Below, in pieces: positions 53,820 through 62,190 of a DNA stretch of 64,000 bases. The stretch's first letter is position 1. The number at the start of each line of letters is the position of its first letter. Source of the DNA: Ignavibacteriota bacterium. Lineage in GTDB: Bacteria; Bacteroidota; Ignavibacteria; Ignavibacteriales; Melioribacteraceae. Location of the stretch: positions 62,001 through 126,000 of the forward strand of contig JADJOX010000003.1 of NCBI GenBank assembly GCA_016713565.1, read 5' to 3'. The notes beneath the pieces were generated by a model. The model made no database searches, was not told where the DNA came from, and saw nothing but the letters and a program-made list of their open reading frames with translations. The translations under genes and the position numbers were made by a program.

Positions 53820-54594
53820 CCAAACTTTCCCAATAGAAATATTTTGATTTAATAATTTTCATCAAATATGAGAAGATTGTTAGAGTAATGATCAAAACAA
53901 TAATTATCAGTAGAAGATAAACAAAATCCTTATACCTAAGCATGTTATGAATACTATTACCAATTCCATCGGTCTTATTTATAAATTCGTAAACTAAAAC
54001 ATATGTCCAAATTAGAAAATGATATTTCAGGAATACACCGTAAACATCCGGCTGAACGGATTTCCAAATTACTTTATTTATTATTTCCTTTTTGCCTAGT
54101 CCTAAACTTAATGCCGAAGAAATATATTCTTCTTTAACTTTTACTGATTTCTCCAAAACTACGGTTTTTAAAACAGCCATTAAGATAATAATTGTAAAGA
54201 TTACTTCTCCGTAATCTGCTTCGCCAAACCAAAGATTGAAAATTAAAATTAGAAAAATCGGGAGAATATATTCAGATGATTTAAAAAATGAAAGAATATT
54301 CTGAAAGGATATTGCAAATTTTAGAAGAGTACTAAAAAAAAATCTAATTATAAAATATGTCGCGATAAATGTAAGATAGACAATGGATAATGTATAGAAG
54401 TAACTATTGACAAGACTTTTATCATTTATTAAACTAGGAATTGATTCAATCAAAATGGAAGGCTTGGGTAAAATTTGATTAATAGGTAGAATAAATTCGA
54501 AAAGAATTATATAAACAAATAAGAGAACGCTTATCAATGAAAACGTTAATTTCAAAGAATTATTTTTAAATATACTTTTTTCAATCATTTGCAT
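53812..54594 (-). CDS. NitT/TauT-type ABC transporter permease
   Basis: A 260-residue inner-membrane permease with six predicted helices (SLISVLLFVYIILFEFILP first). The cytoplasmic EAA-like loop is ALSLGLGKKEIINKVIWKSVQPDVYG, as in SsuC/TauC proteins, and should dock to the ATPase. No substrate-binding protein lies next to it, which is unusual for an importer of this family. The gene is the first of a short operon with the degenerate ATPase and the carboxyltransferase. Substrate unknown; it may have become a different sort of membrane complex. Confidence 0.85.
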   Translation of the reverse strand: MQMIEKSIFKNNSLKLTFSLISVLLFVYIILFEFILPINQILPKPSILIESIPSLINDKSLVNSYFYTLSIVYLTFIATYFIIRFFFSTLLKFAISFQNILSFFKSSEYILPIFLILIFNLWFGEADYGEVIFTIIILMAVLKTVVLEKSVKVKEEYISSALSLGLGKKEIINKVIWKSVQPDVYGVFLKYHFLIWTYVLVYEFINKTDGIGNSIHNMLRYKDFVYLLLIIIVLIITLTIFSYLMKIIKSKYFYWESLDE

Positions 54595-54650
54595 AATGAA
54601 TTTGTTATAACCTAAAAATTATCTAATCAAAACGTTATAATCAATCTATC

Positions 54651-55286
54651 TTAATTTAAAAATGGATTATTAAGTTTTTCATATCCGATTGTTGTTTTAT
54701 CTCCATGACCAGGAAATACTTCGGTATTATCAGGTAAAACGAGTAATTTTTTAATTATAGAATTAATCAGGGTATTATAATCACCGCCAGGCAGATCAGT
54801 TCTTCCTATTCCATCTAAAAATAAAACGTCTCCGCTAAAGCAAAAGTTATCAAATAAAATTGAAAATTCCCCCGCTGTATGTCCCGGCGTAAAAAGAAAT
54901 GTAAAATAATTTTCACCTAAATTTAGTTTTAAATCTTCAGTAATAAATTTGTCAGGTGTAGGTGATTTTGCCGCTTTAAATCCGAACAATTCCGATTGCG
55001 ACATTAAATTATTTAATAACGGCATGTCTAATTCCGGGGCAAAGAATGTACAATTGAATTTATTCTTTATAAATGCGTTACCCAAAACGTGATCAATGTG
55101 GCAGTGCGTATTTATTAAATATTTGAGAATAAGATTCTCTTTAATTATGAACTCAATAATTTGAGATTCTTCATTTTCATTATAACATCCGGGATCAATA
55201 ACCATAGCTTCCATAGATTCGAAATCCCAAACCAAATAAGTATTTTCTTGAAACGGATTAAAAATAAATTTTTTAATTTTAAGCAT
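54651..55286 (-). CDS. YcbL/glyoxalase II-like metallo-beta-lactamase hydrolase
   Basis: A 211-residue cytoplasmic hydrolase of the hydroxyacylglutathione-hydrolase-like group. Metal-binding motifs: NTHCHIDHVLGNAF (H-x-H-x-D-H), FTPGHTAGEFSILF, FSGDVLFLDGIGRTDLPGGD (bridging Asp) and VFPGHGDKTTIGYEKLNNPFL, the conserved end of this short type, which lacks the long C-terminal domain of true glyoxalase II. It starts five bases past aroC's stop, so it is likely co-transcribed with aroC. The thiol-ester substrate is not known. Confidence 0.9.
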   Translation of the reverse strand: MLKIKKFIFNPFQENTYLVWDFESMEAMVIDPGCYNENEESQIIEFIIKENLILKYLINTHCHIDHVLGNAFIKNKFNCTFFAPELDMPLLNNLMSQSELFGFKAAKSPTPDKFITEDLKLNLGENYFTFLFTPGHTAGEFSILFDNFCFSGDVLFLDGIGRTDLPGGDYNTLINSIIKKLLVLPDNTEVFPGHGDKTTIGYEKLNNPFLN

Positions 55287-55291
55287 AAATC

Positions 55292-56500
55292 TTACTTAAA
55301 ATTCTTCTTAATGTTATGAAACAAATTTTTTGTATAATTTTTATAATTTGCTTTTGTTTCCTCCAAAGAATCACCGCCAAACTTTTCAAGCATAAACTTA
55401 GCGAGAACCCATGCAAGAGCTGCTTCTCCAATAACGCCGCAGGCTGGTACAGCAACAAAATCACTTCTTTCCCTTCTTGCTTTCATTGAAGTCATACTTT
55501 TTAGATCTACGGTTTCAATCGGCTGCATTAAAGTAGCAATTGGTTTCATTGCGGCTCTAACAATAATAGGTAATCCAGTTGAAATTCCGCCTTCAATTCC
55601 GCCGGCTCTGTTTGTTTTTCTCGAGAAACCGTCATTATTTAAAGTTATTTCATCGTGTGATTTCGAACCGAATAATCCGGCAGATAAAAATCCCGTTCCA
55701 ATTTCTACACCTTTAATTGCATTTATTGACATAAACTCAAAAGCAATTGACGCGTCTAATTTTCTATCATAAAACATGTAAGAACCAAGTCCCACAGGTA
55801 CACCGGTTGCGACAACAACAATATTGCCGCCCAAAGTATCGCCATTTTTTTTGGCTAATTTGATTTTATTAATTATTTTAGTTTCTTGTTCCGGATCAAG
55901 AACACGAACATCGCTTTTATCCGCTTCATTTGCTAAATCAATTGCCGAAAATTTTTCCGGCAGATTATTATCAAATAATTTTTGCGCAAAGTTATTTTTT
56001 GAATAAACGTTTCCAATACTTTCAACAAAACTACCAACCGTTATTCCAAACTCTTCAAGAAATTTCCGAGCAATTGTTGAACCGGCAACTCGTGCGGCAG
56101 TTTCTCTTGCGCTAGATCTTTCAATGGAGTTTCTAATATCACTAAAATTAAATTTGCTTATTCCTGTTAGGTCTGCGTGTCCGGGTCTTGGAATTGTAAT
56201 TTTCTCTACTTTATTTTTAATTGGAGTATGGCTCATTAACTCTGTCCAATTTTTCCAATCTGAATTACTGATATTAAATGAAATTGGAGATCCCAAAGTT
56301 TTTCCGAAACGAATGCCGGATAGAATTTCAATTTCATCAGTTTCTATTTTCATTCTTCCGCCACGACCGTAACCCATTTGTCTGCGTCTAAGCTGATCAT
56401 TTATATATTCTTTATTCAAAGGAATGTTTGAGGGAAATCCTTCAACAATTACCGATAGGGCTTTTCCATGAGATTCGCCGGAAGTAAGAATTCTAATCAT
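55292..56500 (-). CDS. aroC: Chorismate synthase
   Basis: Forms chorismate from EPSP with reduced FMN, the last step of the shikimate pathway. The 402-residue protein has all family signatures: TSGESHGKALSVIVEGFP, RRRQMGYGRGGRMKIETD, RPGHADLTGISKFNFSDIRNSIERSSARETAARVAGS, GFSRKTNRAGGIEGGISTGLPI and PIATLMQPIETVDL. Slightly longer than the E. coli enzyme because of inserts typical of the long-form Bacteroidota-like enzymes. A hairpin terminator separates it from the HtrA gene. Confidence 0.97.
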   Translation of the reverse strand: MIRILTSGESHGKALSVIVEGFPSNIPLNKEYINDQLRRRQMGYGRGGRMKIETDEIEILSGIRFGKTLGSPISFNISNSDWKNWTELMSHTPIKNKVEKITIPRPGHADLTGISKFNFSDIRNSIERSSARETAARVAGSTIARKFLEEFGITVGSFVESIGNVYSKNNFAQKLFDNNLPEKFSAIDLANEADKSDVRVLDPEQETKIINKIKLAKKNGDTLGGNIVVVATGVPVGLGSYMFYDRKLDASIAFEFMSINAIKGVEIGTGFLSAGLFGSKSHDEITLNNDGFSRKTNRAGGIEGGISTGLPIIVRAAMKPIATLMQPIETVDLKSMTSMKARRERSDFVAVPACGVIGEAALAWVLAKFMLEKFGGDSLEETKANYKNYTKNLFHNIKKNFK

Positions 56501-56531
56501 TATTTTCCTTAAATATTGTTGGTATAAATAT

Positions 56532-56562
56532 AAAAAAAACGCCTATGAAATTTAGGCGTTTT
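56532..56562 (-). terminator. Intrinsic terminator downstream of the HtrA gene
   Basis: A GC-rich stem, AAACGCCTA / TAGGCGTTT (9 bp, 7-base loop), is followed on the minus strand by eight T's in a row. This is the clearest Rho-independent terminator in the window; the mirror-image T-run on the other side lets it work in both directions. Confidence 0.88.
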
Positions 56563-56589
56563 CTTTAATTGTTTTATAAAAACTGAATA

Positions 56590-58107
56590 TTATTCTTTTG
56601 GAATTTCTAGACCAATAAACATTGTTGTTCCTTCATCATTTTGGACTTTCAGTAAAATGGCTTCTCCTTTTTTAGAATTTATTAAATCTTCAAATTCATT
56701 AACGGAGTTAATATTTTTTTTGTCGACTTGTGTAATAATTAGTCCGGCAAATAACCTCTGATCAGATGCCTTACTGAACGGTTCAACATTTTTAATAATT
56801 ACACCGTTTTTGACCTTATATTTCTTCAAAGCAGAATCATTAAGATCTTGGACAGTCAGACCCAAATCTTTAATGGTAGCTTCTTGAATTTTATTATTTT
56901 CTTTTTTCTTATCTTTTTTTAGATCAACAAATTTTGCTGATTCTTCTTTGTCTTTTTCTCTAGCTTTTAAAACAACTTCTCTTTTGATTTTTTTACCGTC
57001 TCTGAATAATGTTAAATTAACTTCAGTTCCGGCATGTTTGGTTGCAATATAGCTCTGTAATTGATTAGGTTTATCGACTTCTTTACCGTCAACTTCTAAA
57101 ATTACATCGCCGGCAACTATATCCTGACTTGCAGCCGCGCCATCTTCAATTACGTCATTGATTATTATTCCCATCGGTTTTTCAAGTCCCAATGCCTTTG
57201 CGGTCGCCGCATCAACTTCTTTAATACTTACGCCAATATATCCTCTACTTACTTCGCCGTTATCTATTAAATCCTGTGCAACAGTTTTTGCGATATTTAT
57301 AGGAATTGCAAAACCATACCCAATATAAGTTGCTGAGAATCCACTTGTTGCGATAGCTGAATTTATTCCAACAACCGCGCCGTTAAGATCAACAAGCGCG
57401 CCACCGCTGTTTCCGGGATTTATTGCAGCATCAGTTTGAATAAAATCTTCAATACCGTATGTGTCTTTCATTATTCCAATATTTCTGCTTGTTGCGCTTA
57501 CAATTCCCGCGGTTACTGTTGAAGTTAAATAACTTAACGGATTACCTATTGCTAAAACCCATTCGCCAACTCTGAGTTTATCGGAATCGCCTAAATAAGC
57601 AGCCGGCAAATCATTTGCGTTAACCTTTACAACCGCAAGATCGGTCAACGGATCTCTGCCTATAATTTCTGCTTCAAGTTCCCTTTTATCAAATAAATGA
57701 ATTGTAACTTTCGAAGCATTTTCCACGACATGATTATTTGTAAGAATGTAACCATCTTTTGAAATAATGACGCCGCTTCCGCTTCCTTCGCGTCTCATAT
57801 CTTGGTCCTGATTTTTAAATTCAGGGAAATTGAAAGGAAAATTGAAAAGATCTTTATGCGGATCTTCCTTAATGGAACTAACAACATTTATGCTAACTAT
57901 AGATGGAGTAACTTTTTCTGAGACTTCTACAAATGCAGTATTAAAATTTGTTAATGTTAAATTTTCTACAGGTGAGTTTGGACTTCCAATGGTTTTATTT
58001 TCTGCCAGATTTAGTTTTACAAGATCTGCGCTTGTAACTAGAATTGCACCAAAAACAATTCCGACTATTATTAACGAAATTTTACCAAATAAATTTTTGG
58101 ATTTCAT
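56590..58107 (-). CDS. htrA: HtrA/DegP-family periplasmic serine protease (Do)
   Basis: A 505-residue envelope quality-control protease-chaperone, anchored or exported by the N-terminal helix ISLIIVGIVFGAILVTSA. The catalytic triad is His126 (LTNNHVVE), Asp156 (PLTDLAVV) and Ser234 (NPGNSGGALVD). Two PDZ domains follow (about 285-375, starting RGYIGVSIKEVDAATAKAL, and 405-500). A lysine/glutamate linker lies between them (REKDKEESAKFVDLKKDKKKE). Length, triad and domains are complete. Transcription should end at the hairpin 28 bases past the stop. Confidence 0.95.
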   Translation of the reverse strand: MKSKNLFGKISLIIVGIVFGAILVTSADLVKLNLAENKTIGSPNSPVENLTLTNFNTAFVEVSEKVTPSIVSINVVSSIKEDPHKDLFNFPFNFPEFKNQDQDMRREGSGSGVIISKDGYILTNNHVVENASKVTIHLFDKRELEAEIIGRDPLTDLAVVKVNANDLPAAYLGDSDKLRVGEWVLAIGNPLSYLTSTVTAGIVSATSRNIGIMKDTYGIEDFIQTDAAINPGNSGGALVDLNGAVVGINSAIATSGFSATYIGYGFAIPINIAKTVAQDLIDNGEVSRGYIGVSIKEVDAATAKALGLEKPMGIIINDVIEDGAAASQDIVAGDVILEVDGKEVDKPNQLQSYIATKHAGTEVNLTLFRDGKKIKREVVLKAREKDKEESAKFVDLKKDKKKENNKIQEATIKDLGLTVQDLNDSALKKYKVKNGVIIKNVEPFSKASDQRLFAGLIITQVDKKNINSVNEFEDLINSKKGEAILLKVQNDEGTTMFIGLEIPKE

Positions 58108-58122
58108 TTTTATAACCTTCCT

Positions 58123-58860
58123 TTATAATATTTGTAATGATTTTATACCTGAAAATTCCGAATTATGAAATATCAAGTATCTCTCTAAAATAAAAATTAT
58201 ATTTTCTAAATCTTTTTTCTTATAAGAAAGTGATTTACTTTTGGATGTTAAACATACAAATAAATTAAAAAGTTCCTTTGTAAATTGATATGTACTTATT
58301 TTTTCAGAATTACATTTCTCACAAATTATTCCATCATTATAACTAAAGGCGTTTTGTTCTGTTTCCAGTAATTTACTTCCGCAGTTTGAACATGTATTAA
58401 AATTTAATTCAAATCCAATTTCTTTAATAAAGAAAATTAAAAATTGAGTGAAATGCAAAATAGGGTCGGATTGTTCATCATTTATTAAATTTAAAATTCT
58501 AATTACACCTCTATACAATTTCTCATTTTTGTCTTTTTCTAAAACAAGTTTTAAGATCAGCTCACAAATTGACATAGCATATTTTAATTTGGCTAAATCG
58601 GATTTTAAATTGGCAAAATGTTCTATTAAATTTACTTGAGTAATAAGCTGAAGTTCTTTTTCATCTTTATTATAATACACAATTTCAACGTGGTTAAGAA
58701 TATCTACCTTACTGCCTAATTTTGATTTTGGACTTTTTGCTCCTTTGATTATTGCGGAAATTTTGCCGTGTTCTTTGGTATATAAATGAATAATTAAACT
58801 GGAATTGCCGAAATTTATTTTCTTTAAAATTAGGGCTTCATTTTTTACTATTTCTGCCAT
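58123..58860 (-). CDS. recO: DNA repair protein RecO
   Basis: A 245-residue recombination mediator that anneals strands and loads RecA with RecR. The N-terminal OB fold is present (EALILKKINFGNSSLIIHLYTKEHGKISAIIKGAKSPKSKLGSKVDILNHVEIVYY), the helical centre includes SICELILKLVLEKDKNEKLYRGV, and the zinc site has four cysteines: CSNCGSKLLETEQNAFSYNDGIICEKC. Family features are complete. It starts eight bases past the mtnA stop and ends 15 bases before the HtrA start. Confidence 0.93.
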   Translation of the reverse strand: MAEIVKNEALILKKINFGNSSLIIHLYTKEHGKISAIIKGAKSPKSKLGSKVDILNHVEIVYYNKDEKELQLITQVNLIEHFANLKSDLAKLKYAMSICELILKLVLEKDKNEKLYRGVIRILNLINDEQSDPILHFTQFLIFFIKEIGFELNFNTCSNCGSKLLETEQNAFSYNDGIICEKCNSEKISTYQFTKELFNLFVCLTSKSKSLSYKKKDLENIIFILERYLIFHNSEFSGIKSLQIL

Positions 58861-58868
58861 AAGTAATT

Positions 58869-59882
58869 TTAAATATCTTTAAAATTGTAAGGCGGATTGT
58901 GCAAATCTTTTTCGGTAATTATTCCCGTTATTAATTTTCCGGGAGTTACGTCAAATGCCGGTGAGTATACTTCGTATTCGTTATTTGTTATATATTTTCC
59001 TTTAATAGAATTTAATTCCCCTTTTTCTCTAAACTCAATTTTTATATTATCACCTGAAACACAATTCTTATCAATTGTTGATGTAGGCGCGGCAATATAA
59101 AATGGGATATTATGATATTTGCACAAAACCGCCAAATTATATGTACCAATTTTATTTGCCGAATCACCATTTAAAGCTATTCTATCAGCTCCTGTTATTA
59201 CTAAATCTACCTCATGGTTTTTCATTAAAAACGCTGATGCCGAATCAACATTTATCGCAAATGGAATTCCAATTTTACTTAATTCAAAAGCTGTTAGTCT
59301 GCTTCCTTGTAATAAAGGTCTGGTTTCATCGACGTGAACAAAATTAACATTCCCATTTTCAAAACCATATTTAATTACATTAAAGGCGGTTCCATTACCG
59401 CCAGTGGCTAATTGACCGGTATTACAGTGAGTTAGAACATTACTTTTTTTGCTAAATATTTTTATTCCGTTCTGTGCAATATTTTCACACATATTAATAT
59501 CTTCTTGATGAATTAGTTTAGCTTCTTTCATCAAAATATTAGATATTTCTCCGGAGTTTTTATTTTGGAAGTAAACCTTTTTCATTCTTTCCAAAGCCCA
59601 AAAAAGATTTACCGCGGTCGGTCTTGTTTTAAATAATCTGATATATACGTTGTTAAAATGATCTGAATTATTGGTTGAAATATTTTTATAACTTAAAGCA
59701 ATTGCATAAGCAGCTGCAATACCAATTGCCGGCGCACCGCGGACTTCTAGCCTTTCAATGGCAACAGCAATTCTTTCATAATCGTCAGTAATGATATAGA
59801 CTTCTTCAAGCGGTAATTTAGTCTGATCGATTAAAACAAGTTTATTCTCAATAATACTTATTGATTTGAAATTAGACATCAT
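58869..59882 (-). CDS. mtnA: S-methyl-5-thioribose-1-phosphate isomerase
   Basis: Isomerises methylthioribose-1-phosphate to methylthioribulose-1-phosphate in methionine salvage. The protein has the eIF2B-like fold with the expected features: VRGAPAIGIAAAYAIAL, the catalytic cysteine in LTHCNTGQLATGG, DETRPLLQGSRLTAFEL, and the catalytic aspartate in ITGADRIALNGDSANKIGTYNLA, and the ending SPAFDVTPGKLITGIITE. An upstream frame opens at 59921, but the ATG at 59882 (with a second ATG at 59879) gives the normal start and only an 11-base overlap with the PfkB gene. No other methionine-salvage enzyme is in the window. Confidence 0.94.
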   Translation of the reverse strand: MMSNFKSISIIENKLVLIDQTKLPLEEVYIITDDYERIAVAIERLEVRGAPAIGIAAAYAIALSYKNISTNNSDHFNNVYIRLFKTRPTAVNLFWALERMKKVYFQNKNSGEISNILMKEAKLIHQEDINMCENIAQNGIKIFSKKSNVLTHCNTGQLATGGNGTAFNVIKYGFENGNVNFVHVDETRPLLQGSRLTAFELSKIGIPFAINVDSASAFLMKNHEVDLVITGADRIALNGDSANKIGTYNLAVLCKYHNIPFYIAAPTSTIDKNCVSGDNIKIEFREKGELNSIKGKYITNNEYEVYSPAFDVTPGKLITGIITEKDLHNPPYNFKDI

Positions 59883-60786
59883 CAAACCTTGATAGTTCTC
59901 GAAACTCAACAAACCTGTCATGGATTTGAAGTTTGTCCAACTCTTCTAAGCCTTTTGTACTGAATTGTTCAACACAGAAAGACGCCATAGCACTACCATA
60001 AATCACTGCACGTTTAAGCGTATCAAAATCTCTATCGATAACACTGTGTAAATAGCCTGCAAATCCGCCTAAGAAAGTATCGCCCGCGCCGGTTGGATCA
60101 TAAATAGATTCTAACGGATATGCCGGAGCAGAAAAAACTGTTTGATTGTGAAACAGCAAAGCTCCGTGCTCACCTTTTTTTATTATTAAATACTCAGGAC
60201 CCATGTCTCTAATAATTCTTGATGCCTTTATTAAATTTGCTTCGTTTGACAATAATCTGGCTTCTGAATCATTAATGATCAATACATTTGTTTTAGCCAG
60301 CACTTTCTTCAGATCATCCAATGTATTGTTTATCCAAAGGTTCATTGTATCACAGATTATATAATTATTTCCTTTGAGCTGATCGATAACCGATAGCTGC
60401 AGTGAAGGCTGAATGTTTCCTAAAATTACAAAACTATTTTCTCTTGATTTTTCGGGAACAATTGGATTAAAATTTTCGAACACATTTAGATCTGTGTAAA
60501 GCGTATCTCTAACATTCAGATCATAATGATATTTCCCGCCCCATCTAAATGTTTTTCCATTTTTTACAATTTCAAGATGTTCAAGATCAACCATATGATT
60601 TTCAAGCATACCGATATGCTCATTTGGAAAATCTTCTCCCACCACGCCGATAAGCTTGACGGGTTTTGTAAAATAACTTGCTGTCAATGAAATATAAACG
60701 GCTGCTCCGCCTAGCGCATTTTCAATTTTGCCGAATGGTGTTTCTACATAATCCAAACCAACGGAACCAACTACTAATAAATCCAA
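59872..60786 (-). CDS. PfkB family carbohydrate/nucleoside kinase
   Basis: A 304-residue cytoplasmic kinase of the ribokinase fold. Motif 1 is the GGAAVYISLTASYF stretch near residue 28, and motif 2 with the catalytic base is DPTGAGDTFLGGFAGYL near residue 240. The start is a TTG at 60786, supported by a strong ribosome-binding site (GGAGGG) four bases upstream; no ATG is nearby. It is translationally overlapped by mtnA, so the substrate may be a nucleoside or methylthioribose-like sugar feeding mtnA, but this is an inference and cannot be fixed from motifs. Confidence 0.88.
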   Translation of the reverse strand: MDLLVVGSVGLDYVETPFGKIENALGGAAVYISLTASYFTKPVKLIGVVGEDFPNEHIGMLENHMVDLEHLEIVKNGKTFRWGGKYHYDLNVRDTLYTDLNVFENFNPIVPEKSRENSFVILGNIQPSLQLSVIDQLKGNNYIICDTMNLWINNTLDDLKKVLAKTNVLIINDSEARLLSNEANLIKASRIIRDMGPEYLIIKKGEHGALLFHNQTVFSAPAYPLESIYDPTGAGDTFLGGFAGYLHSVIDRDFDTLKRAVIYGSAMASFCVEQFSTKGLEELDKLQIHDRFVEFRELSRFDDV

Positions 60787-60867
60787 TATTCCCTCCGGAA
60801 ATAAATCAAAATTTATTTATGAAATATAAAAAATGATTCTTTATTTATGAATTACTTAAATTGAAAT

Positions 60868-61710
60868 TCAGAATTGAATTTGCAATGAAAGTCCCATTGC
60901 TGAGGAGTTTAAATAAGGTAAAACTCGAAAACTTATTTTTTCTTTTGAATTTTCTTTTCTTTCATTTTCAAGATTAGAAAAAAACTTTCCAGCGGTTATT
61001 CCTATTGTTGCGCCTAAAATTGTGTCAGATAGCCAATGATTATTTGAATATATTCTTTGAAAAGCCGTTAATGAAGCTAAACCATAAAGACCTATGCTTG
61101 CATAAATATTATCTATTCTTTCGGAAAGAACCGTGCTAATTGTAAATGCTACCGTTGAATGCCCACTTGGCAATGACACGTTAATATTTTTAAATTCGAT
61201 AAAATTAAAATCAAATTCACCTTTATTTTTTTTGGGACGGCTCCTGCCAATTATTACCTTTAAAACTGTTGTTGTAATTCCTGCCGCTATTAATGATTCC
61301 GTTAAAATTCTTCCCGTAGTTCGTAATTCTTCGTTCTCAAAAATCAATCCGCTTCCATAAACAAATAACGGAATTCCGATTAAGCCATAGACATCGCCAT
61401 AATATTTTCCCGCTAATGTAAAATCATCTAAAAAATTAGACTGATTGGTTCTCACTTTATTTTGAACTTCTTTATCAATTGATATTAAAATTCCGGTACC
61501 GACCGTTATGCCGGATAAAACCAGCCAATCATTTGCTGAAAACATTAGCGGTCTTGAAAAATATTCAATATTATTGTTTGCGACTAGTTCAATATCATTA
61601 CTTATCTCGCAAACAGAATCAGCAATGCCAATTTTGTTTTGGCACAAATAAATTGATGAAAACGGTAAATTTATTGCTGTAATCAGCATTAATAATTTTG
61701 TAATTCTCAT
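60868..61710 (-). CDS. Exported PAP2-family phosphatase
   Basis: A 280-residue membrane or periplasmic phosphatase with a Sec signal (LLMLITAINLPFSSIYLC). The three PAP2 catalytic motifs are intact: KVIIGRSRPKK, SLPSGHSTVAF and RIYSNNHWLSDTILGAT, giving the His nucleophile and base. TM-like segments include WLVLSGITVGTGILISI and ALAAGITTTVLKV-like helices. Typical substrates are lipid phosphates such as undecaprenyl pyrophosphate or phosphatidic acid. It lies two bases from the NUDIX gene stop, so they are likely co-transcribed. Confidence 0.88.
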   Translation of the reverse strand: MRITKLLMLITAINLPFSSIYLCQNKIGIADSVCEISNDIELVANNNIEYFSRPLMFSANDWLVLSGITVGTGILISIDKEVQNKVRTNQSNFLDDFTLAGKYYGDVYGLIGIPLFVYGSGLIFENEELRTTGRILTESLIAAGITTTVLKVIIGRSRPKKNKGEFDFNFIEFKNINVSLPSGHSTVAFTISTVLSERIDNIYASIGLYGLASLTAFQRIYSNNHWLSDTILGATIGITAGKFFSNLENERKENSKEKISFRVLPYLNSSAMGLSLQIQF

Positions 61711-61711
61711 A

Positions 61712-62170
61712 TTATTTGACTTTAATAAAATTCAATGTTTCGTATTTTTTTTCAAAATAATCTTTAATAATTTTTTCCGATTTTTTTTGTCCTGGCCATG
61801 CGAGCATTTTTTGTGATTTTTTATAACTAACCCATTTAAATTTTACATGTTCATTTGATAACTTAAACTTTGTTTCATCTTTTACAGTAGCGACAAAAAC
61901 GGGAATTTGAGTTATTGAATCTTCAATTTCATTATAGAAATTATTTATATTCGGCACAATAAATAATTCATCAATATCTAAATTTGTTTCTTCCTTTATT
62001 TCGCGAATTGCGGTTTCATAAGCTTTTTCATTAGCTTTAATCTTACCGGTTACCATTTGCCAAATATTAGGATACTTTTTCTCCGGTGATCTTTTCAACA
62101 ATAGAAATTCAACTTTTTTATCAATAATTCTTACAATGTGCGCTTCAATTAAACTTGTAACTACTTTCAT
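61712..62170 (-). CDS. NUDIX hydrolase (NudB/dihydroneopterin-triphosphatase-like)
   Basis: A 152-residue cytoplasmic pyrophosphohydrolase. The NUDIX box G-x5-E-x7-R-E-x-x-E-E is present as GKIKANEKAYETAIREIKEETNLD, and the flanks (WQMVTGK before, ITQIPVFVATV and HVKFKWVSYKKSQKMLAWPGQ after) are like the NudB group that hydrolyses nucleoside triphosphates or dihydroneopterin triphosphate. The actual substrate cannot be fixed. Adjacent, co-oriented gene: PAP2 phosphatase two bases downstream. Confidence 0.88.
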   Translation of the reverse strand: MKVVTSLIEAHIVRIIDKKVEFLLLKRSPEKKYPNIWQMVTGKIKANEKAYETAIREIKEETNLDIDELFIVPNINNFYNEIEDSITQIPVFVATVKDETKFKLSNEHVKFKWVSYKKSQKMLAWPGQKKSEKIIKDYFEKKYETLNFIKVK

Positions 62171-62190
62171 ATATTAACTCATTTTATAAA

